A stretch of 64,000 bases of DNA from Croceivirga lutea. Its GTDB lineage: Bacteria > Bacteroidota > Bacteroidia > Flavobacteriales > Flavobacteriaceae. Below are positions 1 through 7,363 of the stretch, one piece after another. Position 1 is the stretch's first letter, and each line of letters opens with the position of its first letter. The notes under the pieces were generated by a model. It saw nothing but the letters and a program-made list of their open reading frames with translations, made no database searches and was not told the origin of the DNA. The stretch spans positions 248,001 to 312,000 of the forward strand of contig NZ_JACJUK010000004.1 of assembly GCF_014235875.1 (NCBI RefSeq). The letters are read 5' to 3'. A program made the position numbers and the translations under genes.

Positions 1-1439
1 AAGTCTTTAAAAAGCTCATCTTTTAGTTCAGCCTCTTTTTCAATTTCTAGGCCTTGGTTCTCAATTTGGGCAATTTCACTACCAATATCTGGTAGAATAA
101 AGAAGTCGCTATCTTGACCACCAGAAATGTATTCAACACCTTTATCTGTAAGTTCAATCTGATTATTTTTTTCTTCAATCACAAAAAGAAGGTCTTCATC
201 AACCTTAGGCATTTCACGATTGTTGTCTTGCATATAAAAGTTCTCAGTTTTTTGAAGTAGTTGTTTAACGCCTTCTTCACTTAAGAATTTAATTAACGCT
301 TTGTTTTTAGGTAAACCACGATAAACGCGCAGTAATAAGAAACCACCTTCTTTAGTGTTGCCTTCTTTTATCAATTTTTTAGCCTCAGCAAGTACTCCGG
401 TTAAGTGTTGACGTTGTTTTTGAACAATGTCAGAAACTTTTGGCTTAAGTTCATTAAACTCGTGACGGTCACCTTCTGGTACAGGGCCAGAAATAATCAA
501 AGGTGTACGGGCATCATCAATTAACACAGAATCTACCTCATCTACAATGGCATAATGGTGTGGGCGTTGTACTAAATCTCCTGGCGTATGCGCCATATTA
601 TCTCTTAGATAATCAAAACCAAATTCATTGTTGGTACCATAGGTAATATCAGCATTGTAAGCGGCTCTTCTACCTTCAGAGTTTGGTCTATGCGCATCTA
701 TACAATCTACAGTTAGGCCGTGGAATTGAAAAATTGGTGCCATCCATGCGCTATCTCTTTTTGCAAGATAATCGTTAACAGTAACCAAATGAGTTCCTTT
801 ACCAGAAAGTGCATTAAGATATAAGGGTAGGGTAGCCACCAAGGTTTTACCCTCACCTGTTTGCATTTCAGCAATTTTACCTTGATGAAGGGCTATACCA
901 CCAATAAGCTGTACATCATAATGAACCATATCCCAAGTAACTTCTTTACCTGCAGCATCCCAAGAATTTTTCCAAAGGGCATTGTCTCCTTCCAACGAAA
1001 CATAATCTTTAGTGCCAGATAATGAACGGTCAAATTCAGTTGCGGTTACGGCTATGGTTTCATTTTGTGCAAATCTTTTGGCAGTTTCTTTTACTACAGC
1101 AAAAGCTTCTGGTAAAATTTCGTTTAAGGTGTCTTCAGACTTTTTGTAACGGTCTTGTTCTAACTTATCTATCTCAGCATATAGCTCTTCATTACGATCT
1201 ATGTCATTAGAATTGGCTACTTCTTCTTTAAGACTGACAATTTTATCATCAATCTCTTTACAGTCAGCCGCTATTTGATTTTTAAAGTTGACCGTTTTTT
1301 GTCGCAATTCATTGTGCGATAGTTTTTCAAGGTCTTCTTCAAAGGATTTTATTTTTTTAACAAGAGGAGATAAAGATTGTACATCTTTTTTGGATTTATC
1401 TCCTACGAATACTTTTAATACAGAATTTATAAAACTCAT
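1..1439 (-). CDS. secA: Preprotein translocase ATPase SecA, N-terminal 479 residues (cut by window edge)
   Basis: SecA drives post-translational export of unfolded proteins through SecYEG at the inner membrane. The reading frame is open from the ATG at 1439 to the left edge, so the C-terminal half lies outside the window. Visible: the N-terminal helix ([19 protein letters not shown]), a Walker A motif MQTGEGKT near residue 192, the NDYLAKRD segment, and the DEAD-like [15 protein letters not shown] near residue 297. The region before Walker A is longer than in proteobacterial SecA, as is usual in Bacteroidota. A terminator and a good promoter lie just upstream, so it is probably transcribed separately from the DUF2795 gene. 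Identity is certain. Confidence 0.97.
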   Translation of the reverse strand, partial: MSFINSVLKVFVGDKSKKDVQSLSPLVKKIKSFEEDLEKLSHNELRQKTVNFKNQIAADCKEIDDKIVSLKEEVANSNDIDRNEELYAEIDKLEQDRYKKSEDTLNEILPEAFAVVKETAKRFAQNETIAVTATEFDRSLSGTKDYVSLEGDNALWKNSWDAAGKEVTWDMVHYDVQLIGGIALHQGKIAEMQTGEGKTLVATLPLYLNALSGKGTHLVTVNDYLAKRDSAWMAPIFQFHGLTVDCIDAHRPNSEGRRAAYNADITYGTNNEFGFDYLRDNMAHTPGDLVQRPHHYAIVDEVDSVLIDDARTPLIISGPVPEGDRHEFNELKPKVSDIVQKQRQHLTGVLAEAKKLIKEGNTKEGGFLLLRVYRGLPKNKALIKFLSEEGVKQLLQKTENFYMQDNNREMPKVDEDLLFVIEEKNNQIELTDKGVEYISGGQDSDFFILPDIGSEIAQIENQGLEIEKEAELKDELFKD

Positions 1440-1512
1440 TGGTGAATTTTTCTTTGTCGAGTCAAAAGCCGTTCCAGTTTTAGAAAAGCATTGATTATTT
1501 AAGCTAGGCTGT

Positions 1513-1541
1513 CAAAATTACATAAAAAAAGCCTCAACAAA
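1513..1541 (-). promoter_or_regulatory. Probable secA promoter
   Basis: On the minus strand TTTG (1541-1538), a 17-base spacer and TAATTTTG (1520-1513) match the Bacteroidota -33/-7 consensus. Transcription would start near 1506, giving a leader of about 65 bases before secA. The -33 element sits in the loop of the upstream terminator hairpin. Seen by motif match only. Confidence 0.5.
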
Positions 1542-1550
1542 GAGGCTTTT
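1524..1550 (-). terminator. Rho-independent terminator between the DUF2795 gene and secA
   Basis: A perfect 9-bp stem (AAAAGCCTC / GAGGCTTTT) with a 6-base loop is followed on the minus strand by a run of seven T. It ends transcripts coming from the DUF2795 gene and sits directly on the secA promoter. Confidence 0.8.
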
Positions 1551-1571
1551 ATAAGGTGTTTAACGTGTAAA

Positions 1572-1796
1572 TTAATACTCGTCTTCGTTCCAGAGATAAT
1601 CCTCTTCTGTAGGATAGTCTGGCCATATTTCTTCTATAGATTCATATATTTCGCCACCTTCTTCTTCCATAGATTGTAAATTTTCTACAACCTCTAAAGG
1701 GGCTCCGGTTCTAATAGCATAATCAATTAATTCGTCTTTGGTCGCTGGCCAAGGCGCATCACTCAAATATGAGGCTAGTTCTAATGTCCAGTACAT
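1572..1796 (-). CDS. DUF2795 domain small acidic protein
   Basis: A 74-residue, strongly acidic protein that starts MYWTLELASYLSDAPWPATK and ends in a Glu/Asp/Tyr-rich tail. The core (leucine-rich helix, then PATKDELIDYAIRTGAP) matches the small DUF2795 family common next to secA in Flavobacteriia. The function is unknown; the helix pattern resembles small nucleic-acid or protein-binding domains, which is inference. There is no signal peptide, so it should be cytoplasmic. It lies between pduO and secA and has its own good promoter and terminator. Confidence 0.85.
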   Translation of the reverse strand: MYWTLELASYLSDAPWPATKDELIDYAIRTGAPLEVVENLQSMEEEGGEIYESIEEIWPDYPTEEDYLWNEDEY

Positions 1797-1823
1797 AGCA
1801 ATGGTCTGATTTTAAAATTTTTG

Positions 1824-1853
1824 CAAAAATAATTTTTAAAGCTTAGCAGTCAA
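1824..1853 (-). promoter_or_regulatory. Probable promoter of the DUF2795 gene
   Basis: On the minus strand TTG (1853-1851), a 19-base spacer and a perfect TATTTTTG (1831-1824). The predicted start near 1817 leaves a leader of about 20 bases before the ATG at 1796. Confidence 0.6.
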
Positions 1854-1934
1854 GTGAAAACTGAATTATTTAAAAATTATTTTACTTATAGTAAAAAAAC
1901 CATCTGGATTTTCCAAATAATTTAAAATGTATAA

Positions 1935-2483
1935 TTATTCAGGCATCCACTTAACTTCTTCTGCGTTGAGGTCAGAAGACAACTTTCGTGCCAAGACAAA
2001 AAGATAATCTGATAACCTGTTAATATAGGCTAAGACAGTGGCTGGCACGGGTTCATTTTCATTTAAATACGAAATTTGCCTTTCTGCTCGTCTACATACT
2101 GTTCTTGCAACGTGACAGTATGACACGGTGGTGTGGCCCCCAGGTAAGATAAAATGTGTCATTACTGGTAAGCTCTCATTCATTTCATCAATTTCATTCT
2201 CTAGAATTTGGATGTCTTTTTCTTGAATACGCTGAATTTTAAGCTTTTCCTTTTTTTGTGGTTCCGTTGCTAAAATAGCCCCTAGGGTAAATAACTTCTC
2301 TTGTACTTGTTGTAGAAGGCCTTTAAAACGTGAATGTATTTCTTGGTCTTTTAGTAACCCTATAAATGAATTTAATTCATCAATAGTACCGTAGGCTTCG
2401 ATTCTTGCATGGTGCTTAGGAACACGCCTACCTGTAAATAGTGAAGTTTTAGCTTGGTCTCCAGTTTTTGTATAAATTTTCAT
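1935..2483 (-). CDS. Cob(I)yrinic acid a,c-diamide adenosyltransferase, PduO type
   Basis: Transfers the adenosyl group of ATP to cob(I)alamin to make coenzyme B12. The 182 residues cover the whole family: the N-terminal KIYTKTGDQAKTSLFTG ATP-binding segment, the RIEAYGTIDELNSFIG motif near residues 28-43, and the C-terminal ARTVCRRAERQ motif near 126-137, all hallmarks of PduO/MMAB enzymes. No other B12 genes are nearby, which fits a salvage enzyme. It is the third-last gene of the left minus-strand run. A TAGCTTTG box lies just upstream. Confidence 0.94.
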   Translation of the reverse strand: MKIYTKTGDQAKTSLFTGRRVPKHHARIEAYGTIDELNSFIGLLKDQEIHSRFKGLLQQVQEKLFTLGAILATEPQKKEKLKIQRIQEKDIQILENEIDEMNESLPVMTHFILPGGHTTVSYCHVARTVCRRAERQISYLNENEPVPATVLAYINRLSDYLFVLARKLSSDLNAEEVKWMPE

Positions 2484-2509
2484 AGCTATAGTTATGCCTT
2501 GCTTTTTAG

Positions 2510-2517
2510 CAAAGCTA
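2510..2517 (-). promoter_or_regulatory. Possible -7 box upstream of the adenosyltransferase gene
   Basis: TAGCTTTG on the minus strand matches TAnnTTTG exactly, about 27 bases before the ATG at 2483. No clear TTTG is seen at the right distance upstream, so this is only a candidate. Confidence 0.35.
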
Positions 2518-2553
2518 CCACAAAATGAACTTCATTAAGATTAAACTGAAACT

Positions 2554-2700
2554 TTAAAAGTGATTACGGTACGATGTGGTTTTCTTAAAAATACGAGACC
2601 GTTTTTTTCTGACTTTACTTTTGCTGGTAAAAATCCATGCGAAAAATGCTAGTATTACTACACCTGCGATGGTAAAAATAAGATTTAAAGGTAATTCCAT
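2554..2700 (-). CDS. Small single-pass membrane protein, 48 residues, with basic tail
   Basis: A short frame from ATG 2700 to TAA 2554 encodes MELPLNLIFTIAGVVILAFF, then Ala-Trp-Ile-Phe and a cytoplasmic-type basic tail (SKSKVRKKRSRIFKK). One transmembrane helix, residues about 5-25, then 11 Lys/Arg in the last 23 residues. It follows a second small protein of the same design (2773-2907) on the same strand, inside a gap of about 450 bases between annotated-size genes. I recognise no family. Evidence is architecture and position; no homology could be tested. Confidence 0.6.
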   Translation of the reverse strand: MELPLNLIFTIAGVVILAFFAWIFTSKSKVRKKRSRIFKKTTSYRNHF

Positions 2701-2772
2701 ACATCATTACTTTAGTAAAAGATATGATATAATCTACAGACATTCAAATATTTATAAAAAATATAACCTAGT

Positions 2773-2907
2773 TTATTCTTGATGTCTGCGTTTACCTTCC
2801 ATAAAGTTGCGAGACTTTCTTTTTTTATTACCACGCTTGTTTGAAACTAATATGGCTAAGTAAATAATAAAGAGTATTGCAAGTACTATAAAGATGGTAT
2901 TATTCAT
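2773..2907 (-). CDS. Small single-pass membrane protein, 44 residues, with basic tail
   Basis: ATG at 2907, TAA at 2773. The product begins MNNTIFIVLAILFIIYLAIL: a transmembrane helix over residues about 4-21, followed by a very basic tail containing GNKKRKSRNF and EGKRRHQE. Its layout is the same as that of the 48-residue protein just downstream, and both carry a KKR(S/K)xR-type cluster right after the helix, so they may be distant paralogues or act together. No family recognised. An overlapping plus-strand frame (2576-2782) has no membrane-protein logic and is rejected. Confidence 0.6.
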   Translation of the reverse strand: MNNTIFIVLAILFIIYLAILVSNKRGNKKRKSRNFMEGKRRHQE

Positions 2908-2939
2908 TTCGCAATAGATTATAATCTAAAAATAAAGTT

Positions 2940-3437
2940 TTATAACCGTATTTTGAAATGTTCTTTGTCTTGTTCTCTTCTAATAAATAGCGCACCACAG
3001 TAATAAAAGTCGATGGTAACCGTAAACTTGGCAATATTTATAAGTTCTTCCCACTTAATTTTTGCTAGTTTTTTAGTATGTATTCCATTGATTAGTATTA
3101 CACTATTGTTGTGCAATTTAAACTTCTCTAAACTTGCTAAGTTTTGTAAATAACTAATAGATTCTAAGTAAAGAACATCTAATTTTTCATTGCTAAAATT
3201 AATCTGGGAAAAATGACTTTTCACTTTTGATTCCAAGGCTTCGTTACCAATTATATTAATAGTACGACTATTAAAATAAGCGATGCTTTTGAGTAAAACA
3301 TCTTCAGTAACACGAGTTGATTTTTTGGGTTTTAGGTAGAGGCATCTGGTTAAATACATGAAGACAAATGGAGAGTGCACGCCATGTTGATTTACAGCTT
3401 TTAAATGGAATTTTATTTTATTTAAAAACGAAATCAT
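2940..3437 (-). CDS. Methyltransferase-like protein lacking the SAM-binding core
   Basis: 165 residues. The start (FHLKAVNQHGVHSPFVF, residues about 11-27) and the end (FTVTIDFYYCGALFIRREQ then EHFKIRL) resemble a flavobacterial class I SAM-dependent methyltransferase family, whose members are as I recall around 230-260 residues. The middle is shortened: where the glycine-rich motif I is expected there is only INIIGNEALE, and no acidic ribose-binding loop is evident. The frame is intact with normal codon use, so it looks like a reduced protein rather than a fresh pseudogene. Enzyme activity is doubtful. It follows the ABC-F gene by 14 bases. Confidence 0.6.
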   Translation of the reverse strand: MISFLNKIKFHLKAVNQHGVHSPFVFMYLTRCLYLKPKKSTRVTEDVLLKSIAYFNSRTINIIGNEALESKVKSHFSQINFSNEKLDVLYLESISYLQNLASLEKFKLHNNSVILINGIHTKKLAKIKWEELINIAKFTVTIDFYYCGALFIRREQDKEHFKIRL

Positions 3438-3451
3438 GACTAATTCTAAAA

Positions 3452-5323
3452 TTAATTCTCTAGAGCTGAAAGTTCAAACCACCGTTCTGTCTTACCTTCT
3501 AGTTCTTGTTCTATTTCTCCTAGTTGAATAGAAATTTCATTTATCTGTTCTCCATCTAAGGAATTATCTGAAAATTTAGCTTGAAGTTCTTCTTTTTTAA
3601 CCTCTAACTTTTCAATAGCAGATTCTAATTGTTTTAGTTCTTTTTGCTCGTGGTAAGAAAGCTTTCTGGAACTTTCTTTATCTCGCCAATCGTTCTTTTC
3701 TTCCTTATCTTTTTTGGTAGGTGTAGCACGTTCTTCGATGGTAATGCTGTCTTCATAAGTTCTGAAATCAGAATAATTGCCAGGAAAATCTTCAATCTTA
3801 CCCTCACCTCTAAATACAAATAAATGGTCTACAATTTTATCCATAAAATAACGGTCATGAGAAACCACAATTAAGCATCCAGGAAAGTCTAATAAAAAGC
3901 TTTCCAACACATTTAGGGTAACAATATCTAAATCGTTAGTAGGCTCATCTAAAATTAAAAAATTAGGATTTTGAATAAGAACTGTACATAAATACAATCG
4001 TTTACGTTCACCTCCGCTAAGTTTTTCTACAAAATCATACTGTTTTTTACGGTCAAACAAAAACCGTTCTAATAATTGTTGCGCAGAGATTTGGCGTCCT
4101 TTCTTAAGGGGTATATAATCACCAAAAGCTCTAATAACGTCAATTACTTTTTGGCCTTCTTTAATCTGGATTCCTTTTTGAGTGTAGTAGCCGAATTTAA
4201 TGGTTTCTCCAACCACAATTTTACCAGAATCTAGGGATTCTTTCCCGGTTAAAATATTTAAAAAAGTAGATTTACCAGTTCCATTTTTACCAATAATTCC
4301 AACACGTTCACCTTTAGTAAAGTTATAACTGAACTTTTGCAAAAGGGTTTTGTCTCCAAAAGATTTTACCAAATTGTGTAGTTCAACAATTTTACTACCC
4401 AAACGCTCCATGTTCAATTCTAATTGAACTTCATGCTCTGTTCTACGCTTTTTAGCGGCTGCCTTTATATCATGAAAATCGTCTATTCTAGATTTTGACT
4501 TAGTAGTACGCGCTTTGGGTTGTCTACGCATCCAATCTAGCTCTTTTTTAAAAAGAATTTTGTTTTTGTGCTGTTCAACAGCTTCACGTTCAATTCTGGC
4601 TTCTCTTTTTTCTAGATAATATGAGTAGTTGCCTTTGTAAGGGTATAATTGATTACCGTCTAATTCTATAATTTCATTACAAACACGTTCAAGAAAATAC
4701 CTATCATGAGTGACCATAAATAGGGTTAAATTCTCTTTTTTGAAAAACTCTTCTAACCATTCAATCATCTCTAAATCTAGATGGTTTGTAGGTTCATCTA
4801 AGATTAATAAATCTGGCTTGTTAATTAGGGCATTAGCCAATGCCAATCTTTTCTTCTGACCGCCAGAAAGTACATTCACCTTTTGATTTAGATTGGTAAG
4901 GTTGAGTTTATAAAGTATTTGCTTGTATTGGGTTTCAAAATCCCACGCTTGATGCCGGTCCATTGCTTCAAAAGCCTTTTGATAGGCATCTTGGTCATCA
5001 GAATTTGCCAAAGCAGCTTCGTAGTTACCAATTACCTTAAGAATCTCGTTATCAGAAGCAAAAATAGTTTCTTCAACTGTCAATTCTGGATTCAAACTGG
5101 GTTCTTGAGCTAAGAATGAAATGCGTATGCCTTTTCTTTTAGTGATTTGCCCGGTACTGGAAGTATCCTTACCAGACATAATATTTAGGATAGACGTTTT
5201 TCCGCTACCATTTTTAGCTACTAGCGCAATTTTTTGTCCTTCATTAATACCAAAGGAAATGTTAGAAAACAATTCTACCTCTCCGTAAGATTTCGATATA
5301 TTTTCAACCGTTAATAGGTTCAT
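3452..5323 (-). CDS. ABC-F family ATPase, Uup type
   Basis: A 623-residue soluble protein with two ABC ATPase domains and no membrane segment, as in ribosome-associated ABC-F factors. Domain 1 has Walker A (AKNGSGKTS, about 36-44), LSGGQKKRLALA and LLILDEPTNHLD. The linker GNYSYYLEKREARIER and the following basic segment are of the Uup/EttA interdomain type. Domain 2 has GKNGTGKST, LSGGERKRLYL and LILDEPTNDLD. A Lys/Glu-rich coiled coil fills the last 80 residues, typical of Uup. Its ATG overlaps the stop of the DUF4105 gene (ATGA), so the two are co-transcribed. Confidence 0.93.
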   Translation of the reverse strand: MNLLTVENISKSYGEVELFSNISFGINEGQKIALVAKNGSGKTSILNIMSGKDTSSTGQITKRKGIRISFLAQEPSLNPELTVEETIFASDNEILKVIGNYEAALANSDDQDAYQKAFEAMDRHQAWDFETQYKQILYKLNLTNLNQKVNVLSGGQKKRLALANALINKPDLLILDEPTNHLDLEMIEWLEEFFKKENLTLFMVTHDRYFLERVCNEIIELDGNQLYPYKGNYSYYLEKREARIEREAVEQHKNKILFKKELDWMRRQPKARTTKSKSRIDDFHDIKAAAKKRRTEHEVQLELNMERLGSKIVELHNLVKSFGDKTLLQKFSYNFTKGERVGIIGKNGTGKSTFLNILTGKESLDSGKIVVGETIKFGYYTQKGIQIKEGQKVIDVIRAFGDYIPLKKGRQISAQQLLERFLFDRKKQYDFVEKLSGGERKRLYLCTVLIQNPNFLILDEPTNDLDIVTLNVLESFLLDFPGCLIVVSHDRYFMDKIVDHLFVFRGEGKIEDFPGNYSDFRTYEDSITIEERATPTKKDKEEKNDWRDKESSRKLSYHEQKELKQLESAIEKLEVKKEELQAKFSDNSLDGEQINEISIQLGEIEQELEGKTERWFELSALEN

Positions 5324-6522
5324 TCTGTGTATTGCAATTTCTCTTGAAACAGCAAAAATAAGTATCGTGTAGCGAAGATTAAGATTAATGGAATGTTTAA
5401 AGGTGAGAATACTTGAAATTTAAATATCCAAAGTAAAAAAGTGAGTACTAAAAGCCCCAATACCACCCATAAGTAGGTGCGCATTTTTTTTGAAATAAAA
5501 GTAGGCTTAACAACCGCAAAAGCTGCCACAAGATTAAGGGGAAAAAGCCACAAAAAATTAAAGTTAAGTTTAGTATACACATGGTCTGTTGCAAACCATA
5601 AGAGCAAAATAACAATACCGGCAACCCCAGAAATAAAGAATAGAACAAAATCTAAATATGTATTTCTGTTTTGATGTTTATAGTCTAAAAACGTAATGGC
5701 AATTACAAACACTAATACTATTGTAAACCAGAAAAGTGGTGATGTCATAAAAGAACCAGATGATTTTTTTTCAGGATAATCCAACACAAACCTTTCACGG
5801 TCAAGTAATGATTTACCGTTTTTTTCTGTCACTCTAATTTGTGCCAACGCTTGGTAAGGTAAAAACATACGTTCACTTAGTGAAGCCTCTTTGTCTACAA
5901 TGGCGCCAAAGGCTAAATTAATACCCCAAGCTCCCCACGAATTCGTTGGTAAATGACTATTAACAAGTTGTCTAAAAGTGGGGTCATTGCTAAGATTAAA
6001 GCCAAAACCTTCAACTTCTTTATTTGGATTATTGTATTCAATGGCTTCGCCAAAATTCTCAGTTAATATGGTGGTAATCACTGTAGAACAATTATCAAAT
6101 AACGGGTCATAGAGGTAGTCTCTGTTTTCTGGTTGATAGTTCCATTCTAAATAATTGAATACTTTATTAACCTCTTCAGCAGAAAGATTAAGTAATTGTT
6201 CTTTAACCCATCTCATTTCTAATTCATATTCGAACAAAAAAGTTTCAAAACTTCTACGGGTTAGGGTGTAAAGCAATCTACCTTTTGTAAAGTTCCAGTA
6301 AAAATTAGGTTGGTTAAAATCAAAGGTGCCGTAGTTGTATACAACATCAATATTTAAAATAGGGTCTTGAACTCTAAAGGCTGTATGCCCAAAAGAATAA
6401 TATAACTCGTCACCAGAAGCACAGGTGAGTATACTAATCTGTGCTTTATCTGATAATTTAGGTGCTTGACTAAAGGCATTCAGGCCAATTACCAAGAATA
6501 ATAGTAGAAATAAACCCCGCAT
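5320..6522 (-). CDS. DUF4105 domain membrane protein
   Basis: 400 residues. A signal peptide (MRGLFLLLFLVIGLNAFSQ) leads to a periplasmic DUF4105 domain with the motifs LTCASGDELYYSFGHTAFRV (residues about 32-51) and PLFDNCSTVITTIL (about 140-153). The conserved His and Cys recall NlpC/P60-like thiol hydrolases, but that link is inference. The C-terminal third has four to five hydrophobic helices. Bacteroidota encode this next to envelope genes; the role is unknown. A candidate promoter lies at 6541-6573 and the gene heads the ABC-F operon. Confidence 0.88.
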   Translation of the reverse strand: MRGLFLLLFLVIGLNAFSQAPKLSDKAQISILTCASGDELYYSFGHTAFRVQDPILNIDVVYNYGTFDFNQPNFYWNFTKGRLLYTLTRRSFETFLFEYELEMRWVKEQLLNLSAEEVNKVFNYLEWNYQPENRDYLYDPLFDNCSTVITTILTENFGEAIEYNNPNKEVEGFGFNLSNDPTFRQLVNSHLPTNSWGAWGINLAFGAIVDKEASLSERMFLPYQALAQIRVTEKNGKSLLDRERFVLDYPEKKSSGSFMTSPLFWFTIVLVFVIAITFLDYKHQNRNTYLDFVLFFISGVAGIVILLLWFATDHVYTKLNFNFLWLFPLNLVAAFAVVKPTFISKKMRTYLWVVLGLLVLTFLLWIFKFQVFSPLNIPLILIFATRYLFLLFQEKLQYTE

Positions 6523-6540
6523 TGTTTTTTTGATTGACTA

Positions 6541-6573
6541 CAAATATCAACAAACAAAATTGAGGTATTCAAA
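6541..6573 (-). promoter_or_regulatory. Probable promoter of the DUF4105/ABC-F operon
   Basis: On the minus strand TTTG (6573-6570), a 21-base spacer and GATATTTG (6548-6541), one mismatch to TAnnTTTG. The expected start lies just before the ATG at 6522. Confidence 0.45.
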
Positions 6574-6625
6574 TGAATGCTGAATAAAATTATATATTTC
6601 CTCCTATTTTTACGAAAACCAAAAA

Positions 6626-7363
6626 ATGAAACAACATATACCCAACTTAATAACCTTATTAAATGTATTGTGCGGTTCAATAGCAGCCGTATTTGCAGTG
6701 CAAAACCAGATGGAGCTAACAACACTTTTTGTTTTTATAGGTATTTTATGTGATTTTTTAGATGGTTTTGCTGCGAGAATGTTGAACGCGTATAGCGAGT
6801 TAGGTACACAGCTAGATTCTTTGGCCGATATGATTACCAGTGGTTTGGTTCCTGGTATTGTTATGTTTCAATTATTGACAATGGCCACAAAAGACGGATG
6901 GAATTTAGATATGTTTGGTATGCATTCAGAAGTAGGAATACTTCCATTATTTGGTTTTCTAATAACAATGGCATCAGCATATCGTCTAGCAAATTTTAAT
7001 GTTGATGAAAATCAAGTGTATTCCTTTTCGGGTTTACCAACACCTGCCAATGCATTATTAATTTTATCGCTACCCTTAATTCTCTTGTTTCAAAACAATG
7101 AACATTTTAGTAGCATAATTTTAAACCAATGGTTTTTAATAGCTGTTACAGTGGTTAGCGCGTTTTTGTTAAATTCTAAAATTCGTTTATTTTCATTAAA
7201 AATGAAAAGCACTTCCTTCAAAGAGAATGGATATAAATATGTATTTTTAATACTTAGCCTAGTATTACTAATTGTTCTAAAATTTGCAGCTATTCCATTG
7301 GTAATCCTATGCTATATTTTATTTTCTATTATTTGGAAAAAACAAATTGAAACGCAAAAATGA
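6626..7363 (+). CDS. pssA: CDP-diacylglycerol--serine O-phosphatidyltransferase
   Basis: Makes phosphatidylserine, the precursor of phosphatidylethanolamine, in the inner membrane. The CDP-alcohol phosphotransferase signature is complete: CDFLDGFAAR, then GTQLDSLADMITSG (Asp residues at about 44, 47, 65 and 69). The 245 residues carry about seven to eight hydrophobic helices, a normal length for the family. It is divergent from the DUF4105 operon and its stop overlaps the start of the next gene (ATGA), so the pair is translationally coupled. Confidence 0.95.
   Translation: MKQHIPNLITLLNVLCGSIAAVFAVQNQMELTTLFVFIGILCDFLDGFAARMLNAYSELGTQLDSLADMITSGLVPGIVMFQLLTMATKDGWNLDMFGMHSEVGILPLFGFLITMASAYRLANFNVDENQVYSFSGLPTPANALLILSLPLILLFQNNEHFSSIILNQWFLIAVTVVSAFLLNSKIRLFSLKMKSTSFKENGYKYVFLILSLVLLIVLKFAAIPLVILCYILFSIIWKKQIETQK

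Noticed and set aside
1440-1512. Possible cobalamin or other riboswitch before pduO or secA
   Set aside because: The leaders are under about 70 bases, AT-rich and without recognisable conserved cores.
2576-2782. Plus-strand frame of 68 codons
   Set aside because: It overlaps the two minus-strand micro-protein genes and gives a random-looking Phe/Leu/Lys-rich peptide. The minus-strand frames have a membrane helix plus basic-tail design.
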